This document shows, in pieces, positions 50,473 to 58,709 of a DNA stretch of 64,000 nt; position 1 is the first letter of the stretch; each line of letters begins with the position of its first letter. Location: NCBI RefSeq assembly GCF_008642335.1, contig NZ_CP029191.1, positions 1,240,001 through 1,304,000 on the forward strand, written 5' to 3'. The DNA comes from Streptomyces venezuelae. Lineage in GTDB: Bacteria; Actinomycetota; Actinomycetes; Streptomycetales; Streptomycetaceae. A program made the position numbers and the translations under genes. The notes beneath the pieces were generated by a model. That model was not told the DNA's origin. It ran no database searches and worked only from the letters and a program-made list of their open reading frames with translations.

Positions 50473-51527
50473 TTGGCACCTTCCTTGACCAGCAGCGTCG
50501 CGTCCTTCGGCGTGGGCGCCGCGTCTTCGCCCGCGATGTCGACCTGGAGGCCCTGCTCGCGCAGGAAGCCGATGGGGACGACGTTCTCCTCGAAGCGGCC
50601 CGGCAGCTCGATGCGCATGCGGCCGACCTGCTTGCCCGCGACGGTGTCCATCGCGGCGCCGAGGATCGAGATGTCGATGTTGTACGTGCGCGACAGCTGG
50701 GAGATGACCGGCTGGGTCGCGGCCTCGCCGTGGAACGTCACGTCGACGACGGTGCGGTCGGCGCCTGTGGCCTCGCCGCTGACCGGGAAGAGCGCGGCGG
50801 CGAGTTCGGAGCCGGGGGTGGCGAGCAGCTCGCTGACGGTGCCGGACTCGATGATCTGTCCGCGCTCCATGAGGGCGGCGGAGTCGCAGACGCTCTTGAC
50901 GACGTCCATCTCGTGCGTGATGAGCAGGACGGTCAGGCCGAGCTGCTGGTTGAGGTCGCGCAGGAGCTGGAGGATGGAGCGGGTGGTCTCGGGGTCGAGG
51001 GCGCTGGTCGCCTCGTCGGAGAGGAGCACCTTCGGGTCGCCTGCGAGGGCGCGGGCGATGCCGACGCGCTGCTTCTGGCCGCCGGAGAGCTGGGCCGGGT
51101 AGGACTTGGCCTTGTCGCCGAGTCCGACCAGGTCGAGGAGTTCGAGGGCCTTGCGGGAGCGCTCCTGGCCGGAGAGGCCGAGGATCTCCAGGGGCAGCTC
51201 GACGTTGTCCTGCACGGTGCGCGAGGACAGCAGGTTGAAGTGCTGGAAGACCATGCCGATGCGGCTGCGGGCCCGGCGCAGTTCCTTGCCGGCGCGGGGG
51301 CCGCGGCCCGCGAGGGCGGTGAGGTCCTGACCGGCGACGGTCACGGTGCCGGAGGTGGGGCGCTCCAGGAGGTTGACGCAGCGGATCAGGGAGGACTTGC
51401 CGGCGCCGGACTGGCCGATGACGCCGTACACCTCGCCCTCGCGGACGTGCAGGTCGACTCCGTCGAGGGCGGTTACTTCACGACCGCGTGAGCGGTAGAC
51501 CTTGGTGAGGCCGGAAGTGGTGATCAC
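50469..51527 (-). CDS. metN: Methionine ABC transporter ATP-binding protein MetN
   Basis: The 352-residue ATPase has Walker A GQSGAGKSS, the signature LSGGQKQRVGIARAL and Walker B VLLSDEATSALDP. Its C-terminal ~100 residues form the NIL regulatory domain (VVDVTFHGEAATQPVISQLSRTYNIDISILGAAMD), which binds methionine and causes trans-inhibition in MetN. It is the first gene of metN-metI-metQ-metQ. The GTG start at 51525-51527 gives a normal length. Confidence 0.96.
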   Translation of the reverse strand: MITTSGLTKVYRSRGREVTALDGVDLHVREGEVYGVIGQSGAGKSSLIRCVNLLERPTSGTVTVAGQDLTALAGRGPRAGKELRRARSRIGMVFQHFNLLSSRTVQDNVELPLEILGLSGQERSRKALELLDLVGLGDKAKSYPAQLSGGQKQRVGIARALAGDPKVLLSDEATSALDPETTRSILQLLRDLNQQLGLTVLLITHEMDVVKSVCDSAALMERGQIIESGTVSELLATPGSELAAALFPVSGEATGADRTVVDVTFHGEAATQPVISQLSRTYNIDISILGAAMDTVAGKQVGRMRIELPGRFEENVVPIGFLREQGLQVDIAGEDAAPTPKDATLLVKEGAK

Positions 51528-51946
51528 AGGATTTCCGTCACTGTCGAGTGCGCGGCGCGGGGTGGCCGGGCACGGGGCATTCGTTCGGAACGCGGCACGG
51601 TTCTCGCGGTGGTGGTGCGGTGGAACCGGAGGACGTGTGCGCGGGGCAGGCTCGCTTCCTACGTCGACTTGTCGACTCCGTTGAGTGCGACGGTTGCGTC
51701 GGTCAGGAGCGCGGCACAGCGGCTTCGCTTCGGGGCGCGAGGCTCTTCAGTGGTGCGGGGGCCCTCAGAAGGCGCACATTCGACACATACAACGAGCACC
51801 GGGCGTCGTGATCGCCTCGGTCGCAAGGGTGCGGCTGCTCGTCGTGGTCATGGGCCCAAGTAAAACACGCGTGAGGTGGCTGTCCACCACCGCTGTCCGG
51901 TATACGGACAGCGGTGGGACGGCCGCGGACACCGGTGGCAGGCGGG
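51528..51946. other. metN upstream region with a terminator at its far end
   Basis: This 419-nt stretch lies between metN and the HAD gene, both on the minus strand, and has no convincing gene. The minus strand should hold the metN promoter. I looked for SAM-I and SAM-IV riboswitch cores and saw none. The far end carries the hairpin 51887-51917 that terminates the HAD gene. Confidence 0.6.
51887..51917 (-). terminator. Terminator after the HAD phosphatase gene
   Basis: A perfect 13-bp stem (CCACCGCTGTCCG at 51887-51899 with 51905-51917) has a GTATA loop. It begins 30 nt past the stop of the minus-strand HAD gene. Confidence 0.85.
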
Positions 51947-52609
51947 TCAGTCGGCGACGACGATCTCCACGCCGCCCTCCGTGGCCTGCGCGGACACGGC
52001 GGAGAGGTCCTTGACGACGACGTCGGCGAGGCCGCCGGAGAGCTCGGACGCCGGGTGGGTTGTGGTCAACGCCACGGTCTTCATGCCGGCGGCGCGGCCC
52101 GCCTGCAGACCCGCGGGGGCGTCCTCGAAGACGACGCAGCGCGCGGGGTCGACGCCGAGCTTGGCGGCGGCGAGGAGGAAGGGCTCCGGGTCGGGCTTGC
52201 CGCGCGTGATGTCGTCGGCGGCGATGACGAGGCCGGGGCGCAGGCCGACCTCGGCGAGCCTGGCCTCGCCCAGGGCGCGGGTCGCGGAGGTCACCACGGC
52301 CCAGCGGTCGGCGGGCAGGGACTCCAGGAGCTCGCGGGTGCCGGGCAGCAGGACGACACCGCCCGCGACGTCGGCGACCTCCAGCTCATCGATGCGGGCG
52401 ACGGCCTCGGCGAGCTTCTCCGGCGGCAGCAGGTCGGCGGCGATCTCGGCGGCGGGCCGCCCGTGCAGCTCGACCGCGGCGAACTCCTCGGCGGTGATCC
52501 CGTACTCCTGTGCCCACCGCGACCAGCAGCGGTACACCGACTCCAGGGAGGAGACGAGGGTGCCGTCGTTGTCGAACAGGAGCGCGTCAGCGTGGATCTT
52601 CATGACCAT
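51947..52609 (-). CDS. HAD-IA phosphatase (beta-phosphoglucomutase-like)
   Basis: The 220-residue HAD hydrolase has motif I LLFDNDGTLVSS (nucleophile Asp; note DNDGT in place of the usual DMDGT or DLDGT), motif II with VVTSATRALGEARL, the conserved lysine in ITRGKPDPEPFLLAA and motif IV VVFEDAPAGLQAGRAAGMKTVAL. The small cap domain (residues ~25-85) marks subfamily IA. It probably dephosphorylates a sugar phosphate or related metabolite. I chose ATG at 52609 (AGG upstream); ATG at 52603 is almost equivalent. Confidence 0.9.
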   Translation of the reverse strand: MVMKIHADALLFDNDGTLVSSLESVYRCWSRWAQEYGITAEEFAAVELHGRPAAEIAADLLPPEKLAEAVARIDELEVADVAGGVVLLPGTRELLESLPADRWAVVTSATRALGEARLAEVGLRPGLVIAADDITRGKPDPEPFLLAAAKLGVDPARCVVFEDAPAGLQAGRAAGMKTVALTTTHPASELSGGLADVVVKDLSAVSAQATEGGVEIVVAD

Positions 52610-52695
52610 CGAGCCTACGGGGCGCCTCCGGGGGCCGTGCAACGGGCCGAGGGCCGCGCGCACCGGGCCGAAGGCCCCGTAATAAAGTCACGGAC

Positions 52696-53055
52696 ATGCT
52701 TGTTGCCCTGACGATCGCGGTCTCCGTGGCCGCGCTCGCCCTCGCCGCATGGTGCGGTTTCGCCGCTTACCGCGACCAGCCGACCAAGGACTGGCACTTC
52801 ATCGGGATGGGTGTCGTGACCCTCCTGGCCGCCGTCCAGCTGATCGCCGGCATCGTCCAGCTCGCGCGCGGCGAGCACGCGGACCAGGGCACGACGATCT
52901 TCGTGGCGTATCTGATCGGCGCGTTCGCCTGTGTGCCCGCGGCCGGTTTCATGTCCCTCGCCGAGCGCACCCGCTGGGGCTCCCTGACGGTCGCCGCGGG
53001 CGGCGTGGTCCTCGCCGTGCTCGAAGTGCGGCTCTACGACATCTGGGGAGGCTGA
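52696..53055 (+). CDS. Small membrane protein (first of a pair)
   Basis: The 119-residue protein has about four membrane segments (MLVALTIAVSVAALALAAWCGFAAYR, WHFIGMGVVTLLAAVQLIAGIVQLA, TTIFVAYLIGAFACVPAAGFMSL, WGSLTVAAGGVVLAVLEVRL). No family is recognised. It is divergent from the HAD gene and is followed after one base by another small membrane protein gene, so the two probably form a complex. Confidence 0.8.
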   Translation: MLVALTIAVSVAALALAAWCGFAAYRDQPTKDWHFIGMGVVTLLAAVQLIAGIVQLARGEHADQGTTIFVAYLIGAFACVPAAGFMSLAERTRWGSLTVAAGGVVLAVLEVRLYDIWGG

Positions 53056-53056
53056 G

Positions 53057-53503
53057 GTGACGGTGACCGGAGAGAGCGAGACCCCCGAGTCCCCCGGGAC
53101 CCGCCAGAAGCTCATCACGGGGCCCGGCATCCTGCTGGTGTGGCTGTACGGCGTGATGGTGGTCGGCGCCGTGTCCCGCTCGGCCGTGCAGATCTCCACG
53201 GACTTCGACAAGGCCCCGCTCGCGTACTCGCTGTCCGCGGTCGCGGGCCTCGTCTACGGCTTCATCACGTACTCGCTGGTGCGCGGCGGCTCCACGGCCC
53301 GCACGGCGGCGCTGGTGTGCTGCGCCGCCGAGCTGGTGGGCGTGCTCGGCGTGGGCACGTGGACGCTGGTGGAGCCGTCCGCGTTCCCGGACGCCACGGT
53401 GTGGTCGGACTTCGGGATGGGCTACCTCTTCATCCCGGTGATCCTGCCGGTGACGGCGATCTTCTGGCTCAACCGGGCGCGGAAGGCTTCGGCGGAACGT
53501 TAG
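53057..53503 (+). CDS. Small membrane protein (second of a pair)
   Basis: The 148-residue protein has a soluble N-terminus (MTVTGESETPESPGTRQK) and about four membrane segments (GPGILLVWLYGVMVVGAVSRS, SLSAVAGLVYGFITYSLV, AALVCCAAELVGVLGVGTWTLV, LFIPVILPVTAIFWL). Function is unknown. The GTG follows GGGGAGG inside the end of the upstream gene, showing co-translation. Its stop codon overlaps that of the convergent GNAT gene by 4 nt. Confidence 0.82.
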   Translation: MTVTGESETPESPGTRQKLITGPGILLVWLYGVMVVGAVSRSAVQISTDFDKAPLAYSLSAVAGLVYGFITYSLVRGGSTARTAALVCCAAELVGVLGVGTWTLVEPSAFPDATVWSDFGMGYLFIPVILPVTAIFWLNRARKASAER

Positions 53504-54012
53504 GCGCTGGCCACGTACGTCCCCGCGGCCGCCTCCTTCGCGAACGTCAGCACCGTGAGCCGGTCGTTCACGTGCTGGGTGCTCACCGGCGCGTACCCGT
53601 GCTTGCGGTAGAGCTGGAGGTTCTGCTCGCTGCGGTGACCGGCGGAGAGCTGGAAGCACTTGGCCGTGCCCCCGTCCCCGAGCCGGTGCTCGATCGCGTC
53701 GAGGAGGCGGCCGCCCAGGCCGTGGCGCTGCATCCTGGGGTGGACGATGAGCTTGCCGATGTGCGCCGTACCGTCGGCGTCGACCGTGCCGCGCACGGAC
53801 GCCACCACCTCGGTGCCGAGCCGGGCGACGAGGACGGTGCCCGCGGCCAGTTCGCCCCTGAGGGACTCCAGGGACTGCGTCAGGGGTTCGATCGAGTAGT
53901 CGCCGTAGATCGCGGCCTCGCTCTGGTAGCAGAGGTACTGCAGTTTGAGGATCTGCTCGACGGCGTCCTGGTCGTCCGCCGCCGCCACCGAGATGGTCAC
54001 GCTCATGCCCAT
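53500..54012 (-). CDS. GNAT acetyltransferase
   Basis: The 170-residue protein has the GNAT fold: ISVAAADDQDAVEQILKLQYLCYQSEAAIYGDYSIEP, then VVASVRGTVDADGTAHIGKLIVHPRMQRHGLGGRLLDAIEHRLG with the R-x-x-G-x-G acetyl-CoA loop, and a C-terminal QNLQLYRKHGYAPVSTQ strand. The substrate is unknown. The ATG at 54012 has GGGAGG upstream. It overlaps the convergent membrane protein gene at the stop codons. Confidence 0.88.
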   Translation of the reverse strand: MGMSVTISVAAADDQDAVEQILKLQYLCYQSEAAIYGDYSIEPLTQSLESLRGELAAGTVLVARLGTEVVASVRGTVDADGTAHIGKLIVHPRMQRHGLGGRLLDAIEHRLGDGGTAKCFQLSAGHRSEQNLQLYRKHGYAPVSTQHVNDRLTVLTFAKEAAAGTYVASA

Positions 54013-54049
54013 GTGTGCATGCCTCCCGCTCACCTGCTCCACCGGTTGT

Positions 54050-54577
54050 CTAACGCTCCATTCCCCACGGTGCAGGAGCCGCAACCTCCGCCGCCAGCAT
54101 TCTGCGCAGGCATCCCAGGCAACGGGAACGTTCCGGCCCCAGACTCCCCTGTGACATTCCCAACTCTCCTGCGATTTCGCGGTAGGTGAGGTCCTTGGGG
54201 GACAGCAGTGCGGCCATGAGGCCGGGGCAGCGTCCGGGCAGCCTGCGCACGGCGGCGTGCAGGATGCGGTTCCGGTCGGCGGACAGGGCGCGCTCCTCCG
54301 GGCCGCGCTCGGTGTCGTCCGCGGGTTCGGTGGCGTACGCCGCTTCCTGACGGCCCCTGCGCCGGGTGAGGAGCGCCTCGGCCTCCACGGCGCCGCGCAG
54401 CCACAGCGCGGGGTCGGCGGGCGGTCCGTCGGACTCCAGGCGCTCCAGGAGGCGGAGCCAGACGGCCTGTTCGAGGTCGCCGGGGTCCGTGCCGGAGCCG
54501 AGCGCCTCCGCGGACGCCTCGGCGGCGAGCAGCGGGCGCAGGGCGGGGATGAGCGTGGGGATGGGGTCGTACGTCAT
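54050..54577 (-). CDS. Minimal sigma-70-like protein
   Basis: The 175-residue protein has a helical region resembling sigma region 2 (ASAEALGSGTDPGDLEQAVWLRLLERLES) and a C-terminal region-4 helix-turn-helix (LTYREIAGELGMSQGSLGPERSRCLGCLRRML). The linker is atypical and it lacks region 1 and a normal region 3, so it may be an ECF-like sigma factor with a shortened region 2, or a sigma-derived regulator. It has no visible anti-sigma partner. The pair of Cys in RCLGCL is unusual in region 4. It lies downstream of a GDPD gene and 37 nt upstream of a GNAT gene. Confidence 0.78.
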   Translation of the reverse strand: MTYDPIPTLIPALRPLLAAEASAEALGSGTDPGDLEQAVWLRLLERLESDGPPADPALWLRGAVEAEALLTRRRGRQEAAYATEPADDTERGPEERALSADRNRILHAAVRRLPGRCPGLMAALLSPKDLTYREIAGELGMSQGSLGPERSRCLGCLRRMLAAEVAAPAPWGMER

Positions 54578-54590
54578 GCACGGCGGGACG

Positions 54591-54624
54591 CGGCCGCTCC
54601 GGCGCGAGGTTTCCGGAGCGGCCG
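54591..54624 (-). terminator. Terminator after the GDPD gene
   Basis: A perfect 12-bp stem (CGGCCGCTCCGG at 54591-54602 with 54613-54624) has a 10-nt loop. It lies 27 nt after the GDPD stop and 13 nt before the sigma-like start, so it separates the two genes. Confidence 0.82.
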
Positions 54625-54651
54625 TGTCTCACCCCAACCGGGGCCCATACC

Positions 54652-55842
54652 TCAGCGGTTGACGAAGTCCGCGGCCGCGAGCAGGGCGGTGTCGCAGTTG
54701 TCGGAGAAGATCCCGTCGATGCCCGTCTCGAAGTACGCCTTGAAGGCGCCGAAGGCGTCGCCGTAGGCCGTCGGGTCGGTGCCCTTCCTGAAGTTCGTGG
54801 GCAGGAAGGTGTTCTCGTTGCGCATCGTGTACGGGTGCAGGATCAGGTCCGCCGCGTGCGCGTCCCTGACCAGTGTGGTCGGGGTGCCGAGGCTGCCGTC
54901 GGCCTTGCGCGGGATGACCAGGTCGAGGGTCGGGCCGATGCCCTGGGCGAAGCCGGCCATCCAGCGCAGGCCCTTGGGCGTGATCAGGTCGGCGACGGTG
55001 CGCGGGTCGTTCGCCTCGACGAAGTCCCAGGGGCGGGAGTTCGCGGTGGACAGGAGCACGACGCGCGGCGCGGAGACCAGCTTGGCCAGGCGCTGGATGC
55101 TGCTGGGCTCGAAGGACTGGAGGAAGTTCGGCGAGTTCTTCTTGTGGCGGCCGTAGCGGCGCAGGAGCTTGGCGAGGGGCTCCTCCAGGCCGAGGCCCAG
55201 CTTGCGGAAGTAGGTGGGGTGCTTGGTCTCGATGTGCAGCCAGACGGGCTTGCCGCGCTTGCGGCCCTCCTTCTCGGCCCACCGGAAGACCTCTTCGAGG
55301 GTGGGCACGTCCCAGCGGCCGTCGTAGAGGGTGTTGCGCTGGCGGGTGCCGGGGATGCGCTCCTTGGCGCGCAGCGTCTTCAGCTCGGCGAGCGTGAAGT
55401 CCTCGGTGAACCAGCCGGTGAGCGAGGTGCCGTCCACGGACTTGGTGGTCTTGCGGGACGCGAACTCGGGGTGCGCCGAGACGTCCGTCGTCGCGGTGAT
55501 GTCGTTCTCGTGACGGCAGACGAGGTGGCCGTCCTTGGTCGGCACCACGTCCTGCTCGATGACGTGTGCGCCCATGTCGAGGGCGAGCTGGTACGAGCCG
55601 AGGGTGTGTTCCGGCCGATAGCCGCTGGTGCCGCGGTGCGCGACGACGGTCGGTACGGGCAGGGACGTATATCCGCCATGTCCGCCGTGCCCGCCGTGTC
55701 CACCGCCGTGCCGCTCGCCGGCTCTCGCCACGCCGGGCAGTCCGACCGCGGCGGCGCCCGCACCGGCGATCGCCGCTCCCAGTAGCGCGCGGCGCCCCGG
55801 GCTCGTCCCCGGCTGCTGCTGACCCGAATCCTGCGTCGCCAT
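54652..55842 (-). CDS. Tat-exported glycerophosphodiester phosphodiesterase
   Basis: GDPDs split glycerophosphodiesters to glycerol 3-phosphate and an alcohol. The 396-residue protein has a twin-arginine signal (GRRALLGAAIAGAGAAAVGLPGVARA), a His/Gly-rich stretch after cleavage (HGGGHGGHGGHGGYTS) that could bind metal, and the GDPD core VVAHRGTSGYRPEHTLGSYQLALDMGAHVIEQDVVPTKDGHLVCRHE with the catalytic HRG...PEHT and E-x-D residues. It ends FETGIDGIFSDNCDTALLAA. The ATG at 55842 has GGAGGAG. It probably salvages phospholipid head groups outside the cell. Confidence 0.93.
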   Translation of the reverse strand: MATQDSGQQQPGTSPGRRALLGAAIAGAGAAAVGLPGVARAGERHGGGHGGHGGHGGYTSLPVPTVVAHRGTSGYRPEHTLGSYQLALDMGAHVIEQDVVPTKDGHLVCRHENDITATTDVSAHPEFASRKTTKSVDGTSLTGWFTEDFTLAELKTLRAKERIPGTRQRNTLYDGRWDVPTLEEVFRWAEKEGRKRGKPVWLHIETKHPTYFRKLGLGLEEPLAKLLRRYGRHKKNSPNFLQSFEPSSIQRLAKLVSAPRVVLLSTANSRPWDFVEANDPRTVADLITPKGLRWMAGFAQGIGPTLDLVIPRKADGSLGTPTTLVRDAHAADLILHPYTMRNENTFLPTNFRKGTDPTAYGDAFGAFKAYFETGIDGIFSDNCDTALLAAADFVNR

Positions 55843-56226
55843 TGGCGCTCCTCCCGATGTCTCGCTGCCTTGCACCTGACAAAGCGGGACTGATCGTAGG
55901 TGGCCGCGAGTGACGTGTGGGAGACCCTGGAGGGAACGGCGGGATGACGCGGCGTGGCGAGTGGGCGCACGATGGGCGTTGCGGCGCGTGTTCGGGGGCC
56001 GCCACGCTGAGCGAAGTGTGCGCGTGACAAGGACCACTACTTCGGGCCACACCCGCCCCAGGGGGATACGGTCGTCACACAGGCGACAACCCCGGGCAAC
56101 ACGGCACAGAATCAGGTCAACACTGTGTATCGGGTCCATGAACCCGATGTGCAAAGGGCGGTGACCCGCGAGTACCGTACTCACCTGCACTTACTCGTCG
56201 TCGACCCGTTGACACCGGAGGGCCTG
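55843..56226. other. Divergent promoter region between GDPD and acyltransferase genes
   Basis: This 384-nt stretch holds the promoters of two divergent genes. A longer in-frame reading of the acyltransferase gene begins at 56125 but looks non-conserved. No hairpins or clear regulatory repeats stand out. Confidence 0.5.
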
Positions 56227-56898
56227 TTGTCCCGTCTAGCGCTCATCAAGGCAGTGCTCGGACCGTTCTTGCGCCTGATGTTCCGCCCACGGGTAGAAGG
56301 CGCCGAGAACATCCCGGGGACCGGCCCCGTCATTCTGGCCGGAAACCACCTCACGTTCATCGACTCGATGATCCTGCCGCTGGTCACCAACCGTCCGGTG
56401 TTCTTCATCGGCAAGGACGAGTACGTCACCGGCAAGGGCCTCAAGGGCCGCCTCATGGCGTGGTTCTTCACGGGCGTCGGCATGATTCCCGTGGACCGTG
56501 ACGGTGGGCGCGGAGGTGTCGCGGCGCTCATGACGGGGCGGCGGATCCTGGACGACGGCAAGGTGTTCGGCATCTACCCCGAGGGCACGCGTTCGCCCGA
56601 CGGGCGGCTGTACCGGGGTCGTACGGGCATCGCCCGGCTCACCCTCATGACGGGCGCGCCCGTCGTCCCCTTCGCGATGATCGGCACGGACAAGCTCCAG
56701 CCGGGCGGCAAGGGGCTTCCCCGGCCGGGGAAGGTGACGGTCCGCTTCGGCGAGGCGATGGAGTTCTCGCGGTACGACGGGATGGACCGGGACCGGTATG
56801 TGCTGCGGGCGGTGACGGACTCCGTGATGACGGAGGTCATGTTGCTGTCGGGGCAGGAGTATGTGGACATGTACGCCACGAAGGCGAAAGCGGCGTAG
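56227..56898 (+). CDS. 1-acyl-sn-glycerol-3-phosphate acyltransferase (PlsC-like)
   Basis: The enzyme makes phosphatidic acid from lysophosphatidic acid. The 223-residue protein has the catalytic NHLTFIDS (HxxxxD) motif, the glycerol-phosphate binding block GIYPEGTRSPDGRLYRGRTG and the acyl-pocket motif APVVPFAMIGTDKLQP. An N-terminal hydrophobic segment anchors it (LIKAVLGPFLRLMFRP). I chose TTG at 56227 with GGAGG five bases upstream, since the longer reading from 56125 adds 34 residues that do not resemble the family. The start is the main uncertainty. Confidence 0.9.
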   Translation: MSRLALIKAVLGPFLRLMFRPRVEGAENIPGTGPVILAGNHLTFIDSMILPLVTNRPVFFIGKDEYVTGKGLKGRLMAWFFTGVGMIPVDRDGGRGGVAALMTGRRILDDGKVFGIYPEGTRSPDGRLYRGRTGIARLTLMTGAPVVPFAMIGTDKLQPGGKGLPRPGKVTVRFGEAMEFSRYDGMDRDRYVLRAVTDSVMTEVMLLSGQEYVDMYATKAKAA

Positions 56899-57015
56899 CC
56901 GCTGGGTAACGGTTTTTACGGTGCGCCCGCACCGGGGCTGGGGTCTCTTCCCCCTGCGCCGGGGCGGGCGTTCGCGTTTCCTCGCCGCTTCGCGGGGGTG
57001 CCGGTGGCTTTGACC

Positions 57016-57142
57016 GCGGGCCGGTGGGGGCTGGTCGCGCAGTTCCCCGCGCCCCTGAGTGCCACCGCGCGTCGGTTGTTCGGTGCGGGTCGTGCCCCGT
57101 TAGGGGCGCGGGGAACTGCGCGATCAGCCCCCACCGGCCCGC
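57016..57142. repeat. Long inverted repeat between convergent genes
   Basis: Two 41-bp arms (57016-57056 and 57102-57142) match as inverted repeats with one mismatch and enclose a 45-nt loop. Each arm carries the 22-nt core that also occurs at 3850-3871. The element lies between the acyltransferase stop and the MFS stop, so it can act as a bidirectional terminator. It is too regular and too long to be an ordinary terminator. Confidence 0.88.
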
Positions 57143-57167
57143 ACCCGAAAGCCCACCCCCGGGGACC

Positions 57168-58709
57168 CTAGTGCTCCACGCCGTCCTCCAGTTTCTGGTG
57201 TTTCAGGAGGAACCACGCCGCCGCCGCCGTGGCGAGGAGGACCCCCGCGCCGACGCCCGCCGCCAGGCGCAGGCCGTCGACGAAGGCCGACTGGGCGGAG
57301 TGGAGGAGGACGTCCGCCTGGGCGGAAGGAAGGGACGCCGAGGATTCCACCGCGCCGCCCAGCGACTCGTGCGCCGCCGACGCCACGTCAGCCGGCGTAC
57401 CCGGCGGCGCGGTGAAGTCGCGGTAGACGCCGGTGACGATGGAACCGAGCAGCGCGATGCCGAGCGCCGCGCCCAGCTCGTACGCCGTCTCGGAGACCGC
57501 GGACGCCGCGCCCGCCTGCTCCTTGGGGACGCTGGACAGGATGACGTCGGCGGTGACGGTGAAGGAGAAGCCCGCGCCGATGCCCACCACCAGGAGCGCC
57601 GCTCCCAGGAGCGGATAGCCCGTGCTCTGGTCGAGTGCCGTGAGTACCGCGAGGGACAGGCCCACCGCCGCCAGGCCGCCGGCCACCACGATGCGTACCG
57701 AGAAGCGGCGGGCCACCATGCCCGCGATCAGGCCCGCCCCCACCGCGCCCACCGCCGCGGGCAGTTCGGCCAGGCCCGCCTCGAACGGCCGTCGCCCCTG
57801 TACGAGCTGCAGGAACTGGGAGAGGAAGAAGACCAGGCCGGAGAGGCCGAGGACGGTCAGCAGGTCGGCGAGGACCGCCCCGGAGAACCCGCGGTTGCGG
57901 AAGAGCCGCATGTCCAGGAGCGGCGCGGAGAGCGTGAGTTGGCGGCGTACGAACCAGACGAGCGCGGCGACGCCGACGACCGCCGCCGCGGCGACGTCCC
58001 AGCGCATCCCGTGCGCGGCCGCCTCCTTGATGGCGTACACGACAGCGATCATGCCGATGAGGGAGAGCACGACGCTGACCAGGTCCCAGGGGCCCGGCGC
58101 CGGGTTCTTGGACTCGGGCAGGAACTTGATGCCGACCAGGACGAGCACGGCCATCACGGGCAGGTTGATGAGGAAGACCGAGCCCCACCAGAAGTGTTCG
58201 AGCAGGAAGCCGCCGACGACGGGACCGACCGCGGCGCCCGCGGACGCCATGGCGCCCCAGATGCCGACAGCGAGGCTGCGTTCGCGCGGGTCGTGGAAGA
58301 TGTTGCGGATCAGCGCCAGCGTCGACGGCATCAGCGTCGCGCCCGCGACCCCGAGCAGCGCGCGGGCCACGATCATCATCTCGGGACTGGTGGCGTAGGA
58401 GTTCAGGACCGACACCGCGCCGAAGGCGACCGCTCCGGTGAGCAGCAGCTTCTTGCGGCCGATGCGGTCGCCGAGGCTGCCCATGGAGACGAGCAGACCC
58501 GCGATGACGAACGAGTAGACGTCGCCGATCCAGAGGAGCTGGGTGCCGGAGGGCTTGAGGTCTTCGCTGATGTACGGCGTCGCCAGGCCGAGGACGGTCG
58601 CGTCGACGGCGACGAGGAGCACGGCCAGCGCGAGCACGGCGAGGGCGAGCCAGCGGCCGGGGCTGCGCTCGATCTCGGGTGCCGCGGCCTCCTTGTGGGT
58701 GCTGGTCAT
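57168..58709 (-). CDS. MFS drug exporter of the DHA2 (14-helix) type
   Basis: The 513-residue transporter has the DHA2 pattern of 14 membrane helices. The opening helix is LALAVLALAVLLVAVDATVLGLATPYISEDL, motif A is GSLGDRIGRKKLLLTGA, and motif C in helix 5 is GAMASAGAAVGPVVGGFLLEHFWWGSVFLINLPV. Such proteins export cationic or amphipathic drugs by proton antiport. The ATG at 58709 overlaps the upstream tetR stop by 4 nt, so the regulator and pump form one unit. Confidence 0.93.
   Translation of the reverse strand: MTSTHKEAAAPEIERSPGRWLALAVLALAVLLVAVDATVLGLATPYISEDLKPSGTQLLWIGDVYSFVIAGLLVSMGSLGDRIGRKKLLLTGAVAFGAVSVLNSYATSPEMMIVARALLGVAGATLMPSTLALIRNIFHDPRERSLAVGIWGAMASAGAAVGPVVGGFLLEHFWWGSVFLINLPVMAVLVLVGIKFLPESKNPAPGPWDLVSVVLSLIGMIAVVYAIKEAAAHGMRWDVAAAAVVGVAALVWFVRRQLTLSAPLLDMRLFRNRGFSGAVLADLLTVLGLSGLVFFLSQFLQLVQGRRPFEAGLAELPAAVGAVGAGLIAGMVARRFSVRIVVAGGLAAVGLSLAVLTALDQSTGYPLLGAALLVVGIGAGFSFTVTADVILSSVPKEQAGAASAVSETAYELGAALGIALLGSIVTGVYRDFTAPPGTPADVASAAHESLGGAVESSASLPSAQADVLLHSAQSAFVDGLRLAAGVGAGVLLATAAAAWFLLKHQKLEDGVEH

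Noticed and set aside
51528..51946. SAM riboswitch (SAM-I or SAM-IV) upstream of metN
   Set aside because: No recognisable conserved core (for example the GGTCATGAG-type start) was found; only the HAD terminator stands out.
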